Made by a program: the position numbers and the translations under genes
Assembly: GCF_000936425.1 (NCBI RefSeq)
Contig: NZ_AVFK01000042.1
Span: forward strand, 1-53,482
Length of the DNA: 53,482 nt
Direction of reading: 5' to 3'
Source: Skermanella aerolata KACC 11604
Lineage (GTDB): Bacteria > Pseudomonadota > Alphaproteobacteria > Azospirillales > Azospirillaceae
Shown: positions 46,153 to 53,482 of the stretch, piece by piece
How positions within the stretch are numbered: position 1 is the stretch's first letter
How the letters are laid out: every line of letters begins with the position of its first letter
Notes under the pieces: model-generated
The model's input: only the letters and a program-made list of their open reading frames with translations
Database searches by the model: none
Told to the model about the DNA's origin: nothing

Positions 46153-46182
46153 ATAGATCAGGGTAAAGAGAAGAGCTGGCAT
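45997..46182 (-). CDS. small two-helix membrane protein
   Basis: A 61-residue protein with two hydrophobic segments (ALLFTLIYLLLSVLVGFLG and FFGTFALSILFTPLAVFAVL) joined by a positively charged turn (SSRRLR). The pattern, including LSILFTPL, is typical of small conserved alphaproteobacterial membrane proteins and is unlikely to arise as an antisense shadow. The ATG at 46182 has AGGGCCAGG nearby. It is convergent with and overlaps the plus-strand hypothetical gene. Function unknown. Confidence 0.68.
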   Translation of the reverse strand: MPALLFTLIYLLLSVLVGFLGSSRRLRFFGTFALSILFTPLAVFAVLYLTEPVRQARSKTP

Positions 46183-46235
46183 GCCTGGCCCTGGTAAGCT
46201 GGAAGATGCATCGCGTTATCGGTGCGGAAACGGCT

Positions 46236-46267
46236 GAAGCGGCGATGGGAATTCCCATCGCCGCTTC
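46236..46267 (-). terminator. 32-bp perfect palindrome, terminator-like
   Basis: GAAGCGGCGATGGGAA is followed directly by its exact complement TTCCCATCGCCGCTTC. On the minus strand it lies 21 nt after the DUF697 stop codon and is followed by GCCGTTTCC. It is probably the transcript end of that gene. Confidence 0.68.
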
Positions 46268-46287
46268 CGTCCGGAACGCGTCGCGGA

Positions 46288-46779
46288 TCAGGCGGCGGCG
46301 GGGGTCTCGACCGGAGCCGCAACCGGGGTCTCGGTCTTGGCGCCTTTGAATTCCTTCTCGAAGTGGCCGCGGACCTTCTCCGGCTCGAAGTTCAGCAGCG
46401 AACCGCCGGTCTCGAAGTGCAGGGTGAAGACCTTGCCGATCGCCAGCGTCAGCGCGTAGGCGAAGGCCGAAGTGGTGACGGCGCCGATGGCGGTGCCGAT
46501 GATCGGGACCAGCTTGATCACCGTGCCGAGGGCGGCGAGCGAACCGCCGGCGAGCGCACCCGGCAGGACGCCGCCGATCAGGGCGGTCACGACGGTCTTG
46601 GCACGGTCCTGGCTGAAGGGAACTCCGTAGAGCTTGGAAAGGTCGGCGACCAGCTTGATCTGCACGCCGACGATGGCGGCGATGTCGAGCGTCGGGACCG
46701 GGATCAGACCGCCGCCGGCCGCATAAAGCGCGTAACGGGAAACAAGCTTGTTGGCATCAGAAATACGCGCGTCGCTCAT
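46288..46779 (-). CDS. DUF697 domain protein
   Basis: A 163-residue protein whose first ~130 residues match the DUF697 pattern (SRYALYAAGGGLIPVPTLDI, VQIKLVADLSKLYGVPF, then glycine-rich membrane-like helices). An Ala/Pro/Glu-rich tail follows (VAAPVETPAAA). The domain also occurs attached to YcjF/GTPase proteins and is membrane-associated; its function is not established. ATG 46779 is chosen because GGAGA precedes it. It stands alone with its own terminator. Confidence 0.85.
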   Translation of the reverse strand: MSDARISDANKLVSRYALYAAGGGLIPVPTLDIAAIVGVQIKLVADLSKLYGVPFSQDRAKTVVTALIGGVLPGALAGGSLAALGTVIKLVPIIGTAIGAVTTSAFAYALTLAIGKVFTLHFETGGSLLNFEPEKVRGHFEKEFKGAKTETPVAAPVETPAAA

Positions 46780-47349
46780 GAAATTCTCCGTGGCATGGTA
46801 AAAAGCTTCAGCGCAGAACCCAGGGTAGCACTCAACAGGCGTGCGCCACGCCATGCGCTAATGCAACTGACGGGAGTCTATAAACGAATCCAATGCGACT
46901 GCAAGCGCAAACTCCGGATTCTTCCCGTATTTGGAGAAACTTATTGCATAAAAGCTTATTCAGGTATGTTATGTAACGTATAAGCGTATATTAAAAGTGA
47001 AACAGAAACCGTGAGTAAACTTCTACTCTACGGACCGGCTGGCGAACATCGCCGGATGCCTGAACGCGAGCCGGCCAATGAAGCACAGGATCGCGGGGTT
47101 GAATACCACTGAACGGCATCAGCCGTATCGTGGGGCGACTGCTTGCGATGCCATCCCGACACAGGCACTCCGGCCCAATTCGACGTTCGCGTCGAGAACA
47201 GTCTCCTCGAAAACCGCGAAAACGCTATCATGAAGAACTTTTTTGATTGTAGTTATATATCCATGGGTCTATGCGCATTGAGGTAGGGACGATACTTCCG
47301 TGACGACTCCGTTCGGGCTTCGTCCATCACGATTGACGCGAGGTACGCG
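46780..47349. other. intergenic region upstream of the peptide locus
   Basis: 570 nt without a convincing gene. Bases 46915-47005 and 47230-47275 are AT-rich and could carry promoters, for DUF697 to the left and the proline-repeat protein to the right. Short frames between 47030 and 47230 lack ribosome-binding sites and family resemblance; an old gene remnant cannot be excluded. Confidence 0.4.
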
Positions 47350-47898
47350 ATGGCCCCGAAAAGGCGTGGAGGACCGGCGGAGCCGGCAGGCATAGGTTAC
47401 ATCAAGCCTGCCCGGTCCGAGCAAGGGCGGCCGGCCGGGCGCCCACAGGACACGCCCCGTGCCGAGGAAGCTGACGGCGGGCAATCCGAGGGCGACGTTT
47501 CCTTCAACGAGCGGATCGGCGTTCCGCAACAGCAGGTTCCGGACGCGATCGCAACCACCGAACCCGAGCCCGAGCTCGAGTCGCGGTGCGAACCGGCCGC
47601 CGAGGCGCCTGCCGCCGCGACCGTCCTTCCAGCGCTCCCGAACGCCGCCGTCCCGGCGCTCCCGAACACCGCCGTCCCGGCGCTCCCGAACACCGCCGTC
47701 CCGGCGCTCCCGAACACCGCCGTCCCGGCGGGGCTCGACGATGCCGTTTTCGCTTCTGCAAGCCTTCTCGGCAGCGTCGCCGGGGGATTCGGCCTTGCCG
47801 CCTTAGCCGGTGGCGGACTGGTGATGATCGGACTGGGGGCGGCGCTCGGCGCCTGGTATTCGGTGGCGCTGGCCAACAGCTACTTGGGCAGGCGATGA
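47350..47898 (+). CDS. proline-repeat protein with C-terminal membrane segment
   Basis: A 182-residue protein of unknown family. The N-terminal ~90 residues are polar and disordered-looking. Four tandem 8-residue repeats (PALPNTAV, first copy PALPNAAV) span ~94-125, and a glycine/alanine-rich hydrophobic segment (~137-175) should anchor it in a membrane. ATG 47350 has GAGG seven bases upstream. Its stop overlaps the thioesterase start as ATGA, so it belongs to the peptide locus. A tail-anchored protein with a stiff proline spacer is a reasonable picture; function cannot be assigned. Confidence 0.65.
   Translation: MAPKRRGGPAEPAGIGYIKPARSEQGRPAGRPQDTPRAEEADGGQSEGDVSFNERIGVPQQQVPDAIATTEPEPELESRCEPAAEAPAAATVLPALPNAAVPALPNTAVPALPNTAVPALPNTAVPAGLDDAVFASASLLGSVAGGFGLAALAGGGLVMIGLGAALGAWYSVALANSYLGRR
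47629..47730 (+). repeat. 24-bp tandem repeats, four copies plus a partial
   Basis: Units start at 47629, 47653, 47677 and 47701, with the first two bases-worth diverged in copy one (CCAGCG, AACGCC) and copies 2-4 identical, followed by a 6-nt partial. The unit is a whole number of codons, so copy-number change keeps the frame of the proline-repeat protein. Confidence 0.9.
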
Positions 47899-48629
47899 CG
47901 AACGGGACCATCGGGGGCCGCGCAAGCGATCAGGCTCCCATCACTCTATTCTGCTTCGCCCATGCCGGGGCCGGTGCCTCGGCCTATCGCCCCTGGACCG
48001 CTTCGGCGCCGTTCCGGGTCGTGCCGGTCCAATATCCGGGACGGGAGGAACGCCTTGGCGAAGCCCCCGTGCCGGATATTTCCAGGCTTGCCGGTCTCGC
48101 CGAGACCGAGGTGATTTCCCGGATCGACGGCCGCTACGCGCTGTTCGGCCACAGCATGGGCGCGATGGTGGCCTACGAACTGGCCCACCGCATCCGGGTC
48201 AGGGATATGCCCCAGCCCGCCGCTCTCATCGTGTCGGGGCGGCAACCGCCGCATCATCCCAGCAGGCTGGTCGCCGTGTCCCATCTGGACGACGCGGCGC
48301 TGGTCCGGGAAATGGCGGCGATGGGCGGCACGCCGGCGGAGGTCTGGGACCATCCGGAGCTGGTGGAACTTCTCCTGCCGATCCTGCGGGCCGATTTCCG
48401 TGCCTGCGAGACGTGGCAGCCCACGGCAGGCTTCCAGCTCGACATCCCGATCCATGTGTTCAGCGGGGCGGATGACGACCACGTGCTCGTGGAGCGGCTT
48501 GGCGACTGGCAGCGGCACACCGTGCGCGGCTGTACCGTCAGCCTCTTTCCGGGAGGCCATTTCTACCTTCCCGCGGCCAGGACAGACGTGATCGCCAGGA
48601 TCGCCGCATTGCTGGCGAACCGGGTCTGA
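47895..48629 (+). CDS. type II thioesterase (GrsT/TesA-like)
   Basis: A 244-residue alpha/beta hydrolase of the editing thioesterase family, which removes wrong acyl groups from the phosphopantetheine arms of NRPS/PKS carrier domains. It has the family start LFCFAHAGAGASAYRPW, QYPGREERL, nucleophile Ser87 in GHSMG, Asp in SGADDDH and His in GGHFYL. It overlaps the previous gene by ATGA and precedes the ABC exporter by 51 nt. Its presence supports a functional NRPS downstream. Confidence 0.93.
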   Translation: MTNGTIGGRASDQAPITLFCFAHAGAGASAYRPWTASAPFRVVPVQYPGREERLGEAPVPDISRLAGLAETEVISRIDGRYALFGHSMGAMVAYELAHRIRVRDMPQPAALIVSGRQPPHHPSRLVAVSHLDDAALVREMAAMGGTPAEVWDHPELVELLLPILRADFRACETWQPTAGFQLDIPIHVFSGADDDHVLVERLGDWQRHTVRGCTVSLFPGGHFYLPAARTDVIARIAALLANRV

Positions 48630-48680
48630 ACGCTGGATCGATGAGGATTATGGCCGGGACAGGGCCGGGATTTTGACTGA

Positions 48681-50294
48681 ATGACTTTCATCAAGCTGGT
48701 ATTCCGGGAAAGCCGCACCTCTCCGTACAAGGTCGCCGTGATGGCGATGCTTGCCGGCATGGGGAACGCCATGATCCTGGCGATCATCAACCGGTCCGCC
48801 GACATGGCCAGTTCCGGCGGCGTGCGCATCGCCGACATGGTCATGTTCGCCGCGACAATGGGCATCCAGGTCATCTCGCAGCGATACGTCTCCCGCACCA
48901 GCACGCGGGAGGTGGAGGAAATCATCCACCGCCTGCGGGTGCGGCTGATATCGCTGATCCGCCAGACCGACCTGGCGTCGCTCGAGGGTATCGGGCGGGC
49001 CGAGATCTACGCGATGATCACCAAGGAAACCCAGCAGATTTCCTCCAGCGTCCCGATGCTGGTCAACGGCTGCCAGTCCGGCATCCTGCTGGTGTTCACC
49101 CTGGGATACATCTACATCCTGTCATCGACGGCCTTCATGCTGACCATCGCCATCACGGCGATCGCGGCATCCGCCCACCTGATGAGGATCGGCCAGCTCC
49201 GGCAGGAGGTCGAACTATCGTTCCGGCTGGAAAACCAGCTTTACGAACGGCTGACCGACCTTCTTTCCGGCTACAAGGAAGTCAAGCTGAACATCGCGCG
49301 CAGCCGGGAGCTTCAGGATCATTTCGACGAAGTGTCGACCGCCACGACCCAGGCAAAGATCACGACCCAGTTCGGCATCAGCAACGAGTTCCTGTTCGCA
49401 CAGTCGATCTTCTACCTGATGCTGGCCGCGATGGTGTTCGTGGTCCCCGCGCTCAGCCCGACCTTCAGCGACGTGGCGCTAAAGACCAGTGCCGCTGTGC
49501 TGTTCCTGATCGGTCCGATCACCAGCCTCGTGCAGTCGATTCCGGCCGTCACGATGGCCAATGCCGCCACCGACAATATCGAGCGGCTGTCGCGGCTTCT
49601 GTCCGAGCGGATCGACCCCGGCGCCACGGAAGAGACCCTGGGCCAATTCTCGAAGATCGAGTTCCAGGACGTCACCTTCTCCTATGTCGATCAGCAGTTC
49701 GGCAACAAGTTCTCGGTCGGGCCTTTCAACATCACGCTCGAGGCCGGCGAATTGATCTTCATCACCGGCGGCAACGGCGCCGGCAAATCGACCTTCCTCA
49801 AGCTCTTCACGGGTCTCTACACGCCCGATGGCGGGCGCATCCTGTTGGACGGCAAACTGCTCGACCGGCGGCGCCAGGGCGCCTACCGCAGCCTGATCGC
49901 CGCCGTGTTCACCGACTACCACTTGTTCAGGCGGCTCTACGGCCTGCCGGCGGCGGACCTTTCGGCCCTTCTGCGGACCATGGAAATCGATCACAAGGTC
50001 AGCCTGACCGGCCGAGATTTCGATAGCCTGGAATTCTCCGCCGGTCAGAAGAAGCGCGTGGCGCTGATCGTGGCCTTGCTGGAGGACCGTCCGATCATCG
50101 TGCTGGACGAATGGGCCGCGGATCAGGACCCGATCTTCAGACGTAAATTTTATGAGGAACTACTGCCTGCATTCAAGGCGATGGGCAAGACGGTCGTCGC
50201 CGTCACCCATGACGACCGCTATTTCCATCTCGCCGATCGTCGGCTGCATATGGAGGAAGGCCGGTTTTCTTCCAGTGAAGGAGAGCATTCGTGA
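48681..50294 (+). CDS. cyclic-peptide-type ABC exporter (SyrD/PvdE family)
   Basis: A 537-residue half transporter with membrane and ATPase domains fused. Six helices fill ~15-310. The ATPase domain (~330-537) has Walker A GGNGAGKST (~363-371), the signature FSAGQKKR, Walker B IIVLDEWAADQDP and the switch His in VAVTHDD. Length and the EWAADQDP stretch match the SyrD/PvdE group that moves nonribosomal peptides or their precursors across the inner membrane. The stop overlaps the next gene's GTG as GTGA. The ribosome-binding site is weak, so coupling to upstream translation is possible. The cargo is presumably the product of the adjacent NRPS. Confidence 0.93.
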   Translation: MTFIKLVFRESRTSPYKVAVMAMLAGMGNAMILAIINRSADMASSGGVRIADMVMFAATMGIQVISQRYVSRTSTREVEEIIHRLRVRLISLIRQTDLASLEGIGRAEIYAMITKETQQISSSVPMLVNGCQSGILLVFTLGYIYILSSTAFMLTIAITAIAASAHLMRIGQLRQEVELSFRLENQLYERLTDLLSGYKEVKLNIARSRELQDHFDEVSTATTQAKITTQFGISNEFLFAQSIFYLMLAAMVFVVPALSPTFSDVALKTSAAVLFLIGPITSLVQSIPAVTMANAATDNIERLSRLLSERIDPGATEETLGQFSKIEFQDVTFSYVDQQFGNKFSVGPFNITLEAGELIFITGGNGAGKSTFLKLFTGLYTPDGGRILLDGKLLDRRRQGAYRSLIAAVFTDYHLFRRLYGLPAADLSALLRTMEIDHKVSLTGRDFDSLEFSAGQKKRVALIVALLEDRPIIVLDEWAADQDPIFRRKFYEELLPAFKAMGKTVVAVTHDDRYFHLADRRLHMEEGRFSSSEGEHS

Positions 50295-51421
50295 GGGTCG
50301 TCCTTAACAGCATCAAGGCTTTTTTTGCCCGTCACTTGATGACGATGACGCTGGTTCTTTTGATCGCGACTTTCCTAGCCGGTTTGCTCTATCCCATGTC
50401 GGTGATAACCATACCTGCGGGTAACGTCGGCGTCCTGTGGCGCCGGTTCGCCGGCGGCACCGACCTGACAACGGTATCGGACGAAGGCATTCACCTGATA
50501 GCACCCTTCGACGAACTGGTCATCTATGACGCCAGACTGCTCCAGGTCGAGCACGACTTCGACGTTCTGTCGAGCGACGGCCTGACCATGACGGTCAACA
50601 TCGCTTTCCGCTTCCGGATCATAAAGGAGAATACGCCGATACTGCATAAGTACGTCGGTATGAACTATACCGAAATCCTTATGCTGCCTGAAATCGGCTC
50701 GCAGGCGCGGAACGTCTTCTCACAATACTTGCCGGATCAGATCTATACGAAACGCGATGAAATACAGGAGAAGATCGAGTTCGCCGTCCGTGACTCGCTG
50801 ACGAACGAGTTCAATCCCGATTCGCTGATCAACGTGGAATACATCCAGCTCGAGGACGTGCTGATAAGGTCGATCCGGCTTCCGCCCGAGATCCAGGCAT
50901 CGATAGTCCGCAAGGTCGAGCAGTACCATCTGTCGCTGGAATATACGCACCGGCTGAACCGCGAGCGAAGTGAAGCCGAGCGGCGGATAATCGAGGCGAA
51001 CGGCATCCGGCAGTTCCAGGAGATCATCGGCGAAGGCATCACCCAGGCCTATCTTCAGTGGAAAGGCATCGACGCCACTCTGCAACTAGCGCAATCGAAC
51101 AACGCGAAGGTCGTGATAATCGGGTCCGGCAGTTCCGGCATGCCGTTGATCCTGGGGAACCTCGACAGTGCGTCCGGCCAAGGCGGATCGGGGAGCGTGA
51201 GCCTGAATGCGCCGACCGGCGCCACGTCCCGGCCGAGCGGACTGACGGAATTGATGCCGCCGCCCCTGCGGCTGACGACACCACCGGATGAAACCGCGCC
51301 GAGTCCGCAAGCGCCCGCGGCGCGATCTCTTCCGCCCGTCCCGGTGGAGGGTTGGCCCACTCCGTCCGACGCATCCGGCGAGTCCCGGAAGCCGGCGCTG
51401 CCCGGGGGGCAGCACCGTTAA
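50291..51421 (+). CDS. SPFH/band 7 (prohibitin-like) membrane protein
   Basis: A 376-residue protein: one membrane helix (~18-38), an SPFH domain (~45-200; ITIPAGNVGVLWRRFAGG, GIHLIAPFDELVIYD, LTMTVNIAFRFR), a charged coiled-coil segment (~205-255, RLNRERSEAERRIIEANGIR), and a proline/serine-rich tail (~300-376). SPFH proteins form ring-like cages that organise membranes or bind proteases and transporters. GTG 50291 overlaps the ABC exporter stop (GTGA), so both are made together. An SPFH partner for an NRPS exporter is unusual. The tail contains many PPP and PSP groups, unlike the compact family members. Confidence 0.9.
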   Translation: MRVVLNSIKAFFARHLMTMTLVLLIATFLAGLLYPMSVITIPAGNVGVLWRRFAGGTDLTTVSDEGIHLIAPFDELVIYDARLLQVEHDFDVLSSDGLTMTVNIAFRFRIIKENTPILHKYVGMNYTEILMLPEIGSQARNVFSQYLPDQIYTKRDEIQEKIEFAVRDSLTNEFNPDSLINVEYIQLEDVLIRSIRLPPEIQASIVRKVEQYHLSLEYTHRLNRERSEAERRIIEANGIRQFQEIIGEGITQAYLQWKGIDATLQLAQSNNAKVVIIGSGSSGMPLILGNLDSASGQGGSGSVSLNAPTGATSRPSGLTELMPPPLRLTTPPDETAPSPQAPAARSLPPVPVEGWPTPSDASGESRKPALPGGQHR

Positions 51422-51503
51422 CGCGCGGGCGTCCGGAAATTCGGGGCCGCCATTCCCTTAAGGCTTGAACGTCAGCCGCCAAGCTGATGACGACGGCCGG
51501 CCG

Positions 51504-51713
51504 TCAGGCGGCGGTACCGTCGAGCTGCCGGCGTAGACTTGCGGGGCGCATGTCGGTCCAGACCTCACGGATATGGGCAAGGCATTCCGTTTTAGTGCCC
51601 GTTTTACCGGCGGCACGCCAGCCGTCCGGGATTGCCTTGAATTCAGGCCAGACCGAATACTGTTCCTCTTCGTTAATGACAACCAAAAATATGACAGAAT
51701 CATCATCGAACAT
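51504..51713 (-). CDS. MbtH-like protein
   Basis: A 69-residue NRPS accessory protein that binds and activates adenylation domains. The family signature is complete: [20 protein letters not shown], then [21 protein letters not shown] 51713 is chosen because GAGG lies seven bases upstream; the frame also opens at a TTG at 51725. It is on the strand opposite to the rest of the locus, convergent with the SPFH gene and divergent from the NRPS gene. It predicts that at least one adenylation domain downstream depends on MbtH. Confidence 0.95.
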   Translation of the reverse strand: MFDDDSVIFLVVINEEEQYSVWPEFKAIPDGWRAAGKTGTKTECLAHIREVWTDMRPASLRRQLDGTAA

Positions 51714-52032
51714 TACGTACCTCAAATCTTGTTCATACTTGTGTATGGAACATAGCGATGCATTACCATCGTATCACTGACAGTTAAGTGCAGGACGCTA
51801 TTGTGTGTCGATTTTCACTGTGCTAACACACTAAGTGTTCCATGTCGAGCGGATGACAGATCGTCGCACCTATTTTATTTCTTGATTATCGACCATTCCA
51901 CAAATTTGTAGGCATGGTTGGTTAATCGATATTGGAATAGAATAGACCAACTTGTTCACATGATTACCAATATCTGCCCAAAACAAGCTTGGTTAATTAA
52001 TATCGGAATATTTATGCTTGAAGAGTCCGGTC
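51714..52032. other. AT-rich divergent promoter region of mbtH-like and NRPS genes
   Basis: These 319 nt hold no gene and are clearly AT-rich. They contain the inverted repeat AACAC-ACTAA-GTGTT (51825-51839) and two direct repeats listed separately. Promoters for both the MbtH and NRPS genes must lie here. Confidence 0.6.
51918..52010 (+). promoter_or_regulatory. two 22-bp direct repeats upstream of the NRPS gene
   Basis: TTGGTTAATCGATATTGGAATA (51918-51939) and its 19/22-identical copy at 51989-52010 are 71 nt apart, about seven helical turns. An inverted relative (ATTACCAATATC, 51963-51974) lies between them. The spacing and place, just before the NRPS start at 52033, suggest binding sites for a dedicated regulator. 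Confidence 0.55.
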
Positions 52033-53482
52033 ATGATTGAAGAGAATCATTCTGACGTATGCGGCGAAGATGCCCGGTTCTTTACCGAAGGCAGTGGTCC
52101 GGCTTTGCCGCTGACGCGCGGACAACTGGAAATCTATATCGAGCAGAAGCTGAACCCCGACAGCCCCCTCTTCAACATCGGGGCCTTCGTCCGGATCGCA
52201 GGAACAACCGATCCTCGGCGGATGGTTTCGGTGATCCGGCACGTCGCCGATGGCGCAGCCGCTTTCCGGACCGTCATGATCGATACGGACGCAGGTCCCC
52301 GCCAGAAGACACTCGACCGGTTCATCGGCGCGGCAGACTACATCGATCTCAGGGGAGTGGACGATCCGGAGGCTGCGGCAAAGCGCTTCATGGAGAGCGA
52401 CATGGCGGTGCCGCTGCCGTTCGGGCCAGCCGGGCCGCTCGCCCGCTTCGCCGTTGTCCAATGCGCTTCGAACGTCCTGTTCTGGTACGGCAAGTTCCAT
52501 CATATCGTCGCCGACGGCTGGGGAACGTCCCTCTTCCATGCGGCCCTGATCAAGAGCTTCAACGCCGTATCGCCGGACGGGAGCTTCCCGCCCCTGGATC
52601 TCGGCAGCGTCGCTCAGCAGCTCGAAGACGAGAAGCAATACCGCGCGTCACCGGCTTTCGAAGCGGGCCGCGCCTATTGGCAGGAGCGCTTCCCGGCCCT
52701 GCCGGAGCCGCTCTTCGCCCAGACCGGGACCTATACGACACGGGCATTTCGCCATACGCTTCATCTGAACGGCGCCCTGTACGGCCGCGTCCGGGAACTC
52801 GCCCACCGCGAGAAGGCCTCGCCGTTCCATTTTCTGCTGGGGGCGCTCGGGATCGTCCTGTCGCGTCTATGCTCGACGCGCGACCTGATCGTCGCGGTCC
52901 CCATCCTGAACCGGCGCACCGCCGCCGACAAGCGCACCATCGGCCTCTATGCCAGCGTGTCTCCCGTCAGGCTTCGCCCGGACGACGCCACCACCATGCG
53001 TGAACTGGCGGGAAATCTTCGCAGTCAGTTGCGCCGGGATTACCGGTATCAGCGTTTTCCCACGTCGGAGCTGAAGTTGCCCGGCTTGCCGGAGGCTTCC
53101 GCCCGCAACCGGCTGCATGAAGTCAGCCTGTCCTATGAGCGCCATCATTACGGCGAACAGGTCGAGACAGGGTCCAACCGCACGACCGTTCTGACCAGCG
53201 GACACCAGAACCAGCCGCTCCAGGTATTCGTCCGCGATTACGACGATCACGAAGACATCGCCGTCGATTTCGACTTCAACGAAAGTTTCTTCCAGCCGGA
53301 AGCCGCTAAGGCACTGGTCGAACGCTTCCACCGGATCGTCGCGGCGGCGGTGGAACAGCCGGATCTGCCGATCGCCGAGTTGCCCTGGCTTGCACCTGCC
53401 GAACGCGACTGGCTGGTCCGGGACGTCAACGCCGGCGCCCCGGTGCGTCAGACCGGTACGCTGGTCGAGTGGTTCGAGACCG
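52033..53482 (+). CDS. nonribosomal peptide synthetase, N-terminal condensation domain (partial)
   Basis: An open frame of 483 codons runs off the right edge without a stop. It begins with a full condensation domain: LTRGQLEIYIEQ (~28-39) as the C1-like motif, the catalytic HHIVADG (~156-162), then DLIVAVPILNRRTAADKRTIG and a C5/C7-like tail ending LPIAELPWLAPAERDWL, the usual linker to an adenylation domain. Both histidines are intact. Starting with a condensation domain means the enzyme either acylates its first amino acid (a lipopeptide) or receives a chain from another synthetase. ATG 52033 has a GAAGAG-type site upstream. Product unknown. Confidence 0.93.
   Translation, partial: MIEENHSDVCGEDARFFTEGSGPALPLTRGQLEIYIEQKLNPDSPLFNIGAFVRIAGTTDPRRMVSVIRHVADGAAAFRTVMIDTDAGPRQKTLDRFIGAADYIDLRGVDDPEAAAKRFMESDMAVPLPFGPAGPLARFAVVQCASNVLFWYGKFHHIVADGWGTSLFHAALIKSFNAVSPDGSFPPLDLGSVAQQLEDEKQYRASPAFEAGRAYWQERFPALPEPLFAQTGTYTTRAFRHTLHLNGALYGRVRELAHREKASPFHFLLGALGIVLSRLCSTRDLIVAVPILNRRTAADKRTIGLYASVSPVRLRPDDATTMRELAGNLRSQLRRDYRYQRFPTSELKLPGLPEASARNRLHEVSLSYERHHYGEQVETGSNRTTVLTSGHQNQPLQVFVRDYDDHEDIAVDFDFNESFFQPEAAKALVERFHRIVAAAVEQPDLPIAELPWLAPAERDWLVRDVNAGAPVRQTGTLVEWFET

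Noticed and set aside
47028-47231. 67-codon minus-strand frame, possible transposase remnant
   Set aside because: No transposase motif, terminal repeats or ribosome-binding site could be seen.

Overview
The window is high-GC DNA with dense genes, frequent ATGA/TGATG overlaps and many long antisense shadow ORFs. The gene families (bacteriophytochrome, HWE-family hybrid kinase, TctABC transporters, DUF3182, two-partner-secretion porin) suggest an alphaproteobacterium of the Rhodospirillales/Azospirillaceae type, such as Azospirillum or Skermanella. This placement is inferred from gene content and was not tested by any search.

Layout. 1-805: the 5' end of a 16S rRNA gene on the minus strand, its leader with a boxA-like antitermination site, and three tandem promoters of identical geometry. 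1320-9707: an animal-type haem peroxidase, a bacteriophytochrome photosensory module with no output domain, and a large CheB-CheR-PAS-GGDEF-EAL protein. 9720-34000: an exopolysaccharide locus of Wzx/Wzy type. It holds a polyprenyl-phosphate sugar transferase, about nine glycosyltransferases, a dTDP-4-amino-4,6-dideoxygalactose-type transaminase, a flippase, a Wzc-like tyrosine autokinase and a Wzy/ligase-like membrane protein. It also holds a Tat-exported protein resembling a TRAP solute receptor and a PhyH-like dioxygenase. A membrane-bound HWE hybrid kinase lies inside the locus. No Wza outer-membrane channel was seen.

34102-42837: all minus strand. TerC, a tripartite tricarboxylate transporter (TctA, TctB and two TctC receptors in tandem), then a compact set of an alpha/beta hydrolase, a DUF3182 protein, a GntR regulator and an unknown membrane-anchored protein. 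43044-46779: an orphan TpsB porin that appears to carry a duplicated POTRA pair, two small envelope proteins in convergent overlap, and a DUF697 protein. 47350-53482: a nonribosomal peptide locus with a proline-repeat protein, a type II thioesterase, a SyrD/PvdE-type ABC exporter, an SPFH (prohibitin-like) membrane protein, a divergent MbtH protein and the first condensation domain of an NRPS cut by the window edge.

How the parts may work together (inference). Red/far-red light sensing beside a cyclic-di-GMP enzyme, next to an exopolysaccharide locus with its own hybrid kinase, suggests signal control of polysaccharide production. The NRPS locus looks self-contained for synthesis, editing and export, with an unusual translationally coupled SPFH partner for the exporter. 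Three REP-like hairpin doublets of unrelated sequence but shared GTAG-plus-hairpin design lie at gene boundaries in the polysaccharide region.
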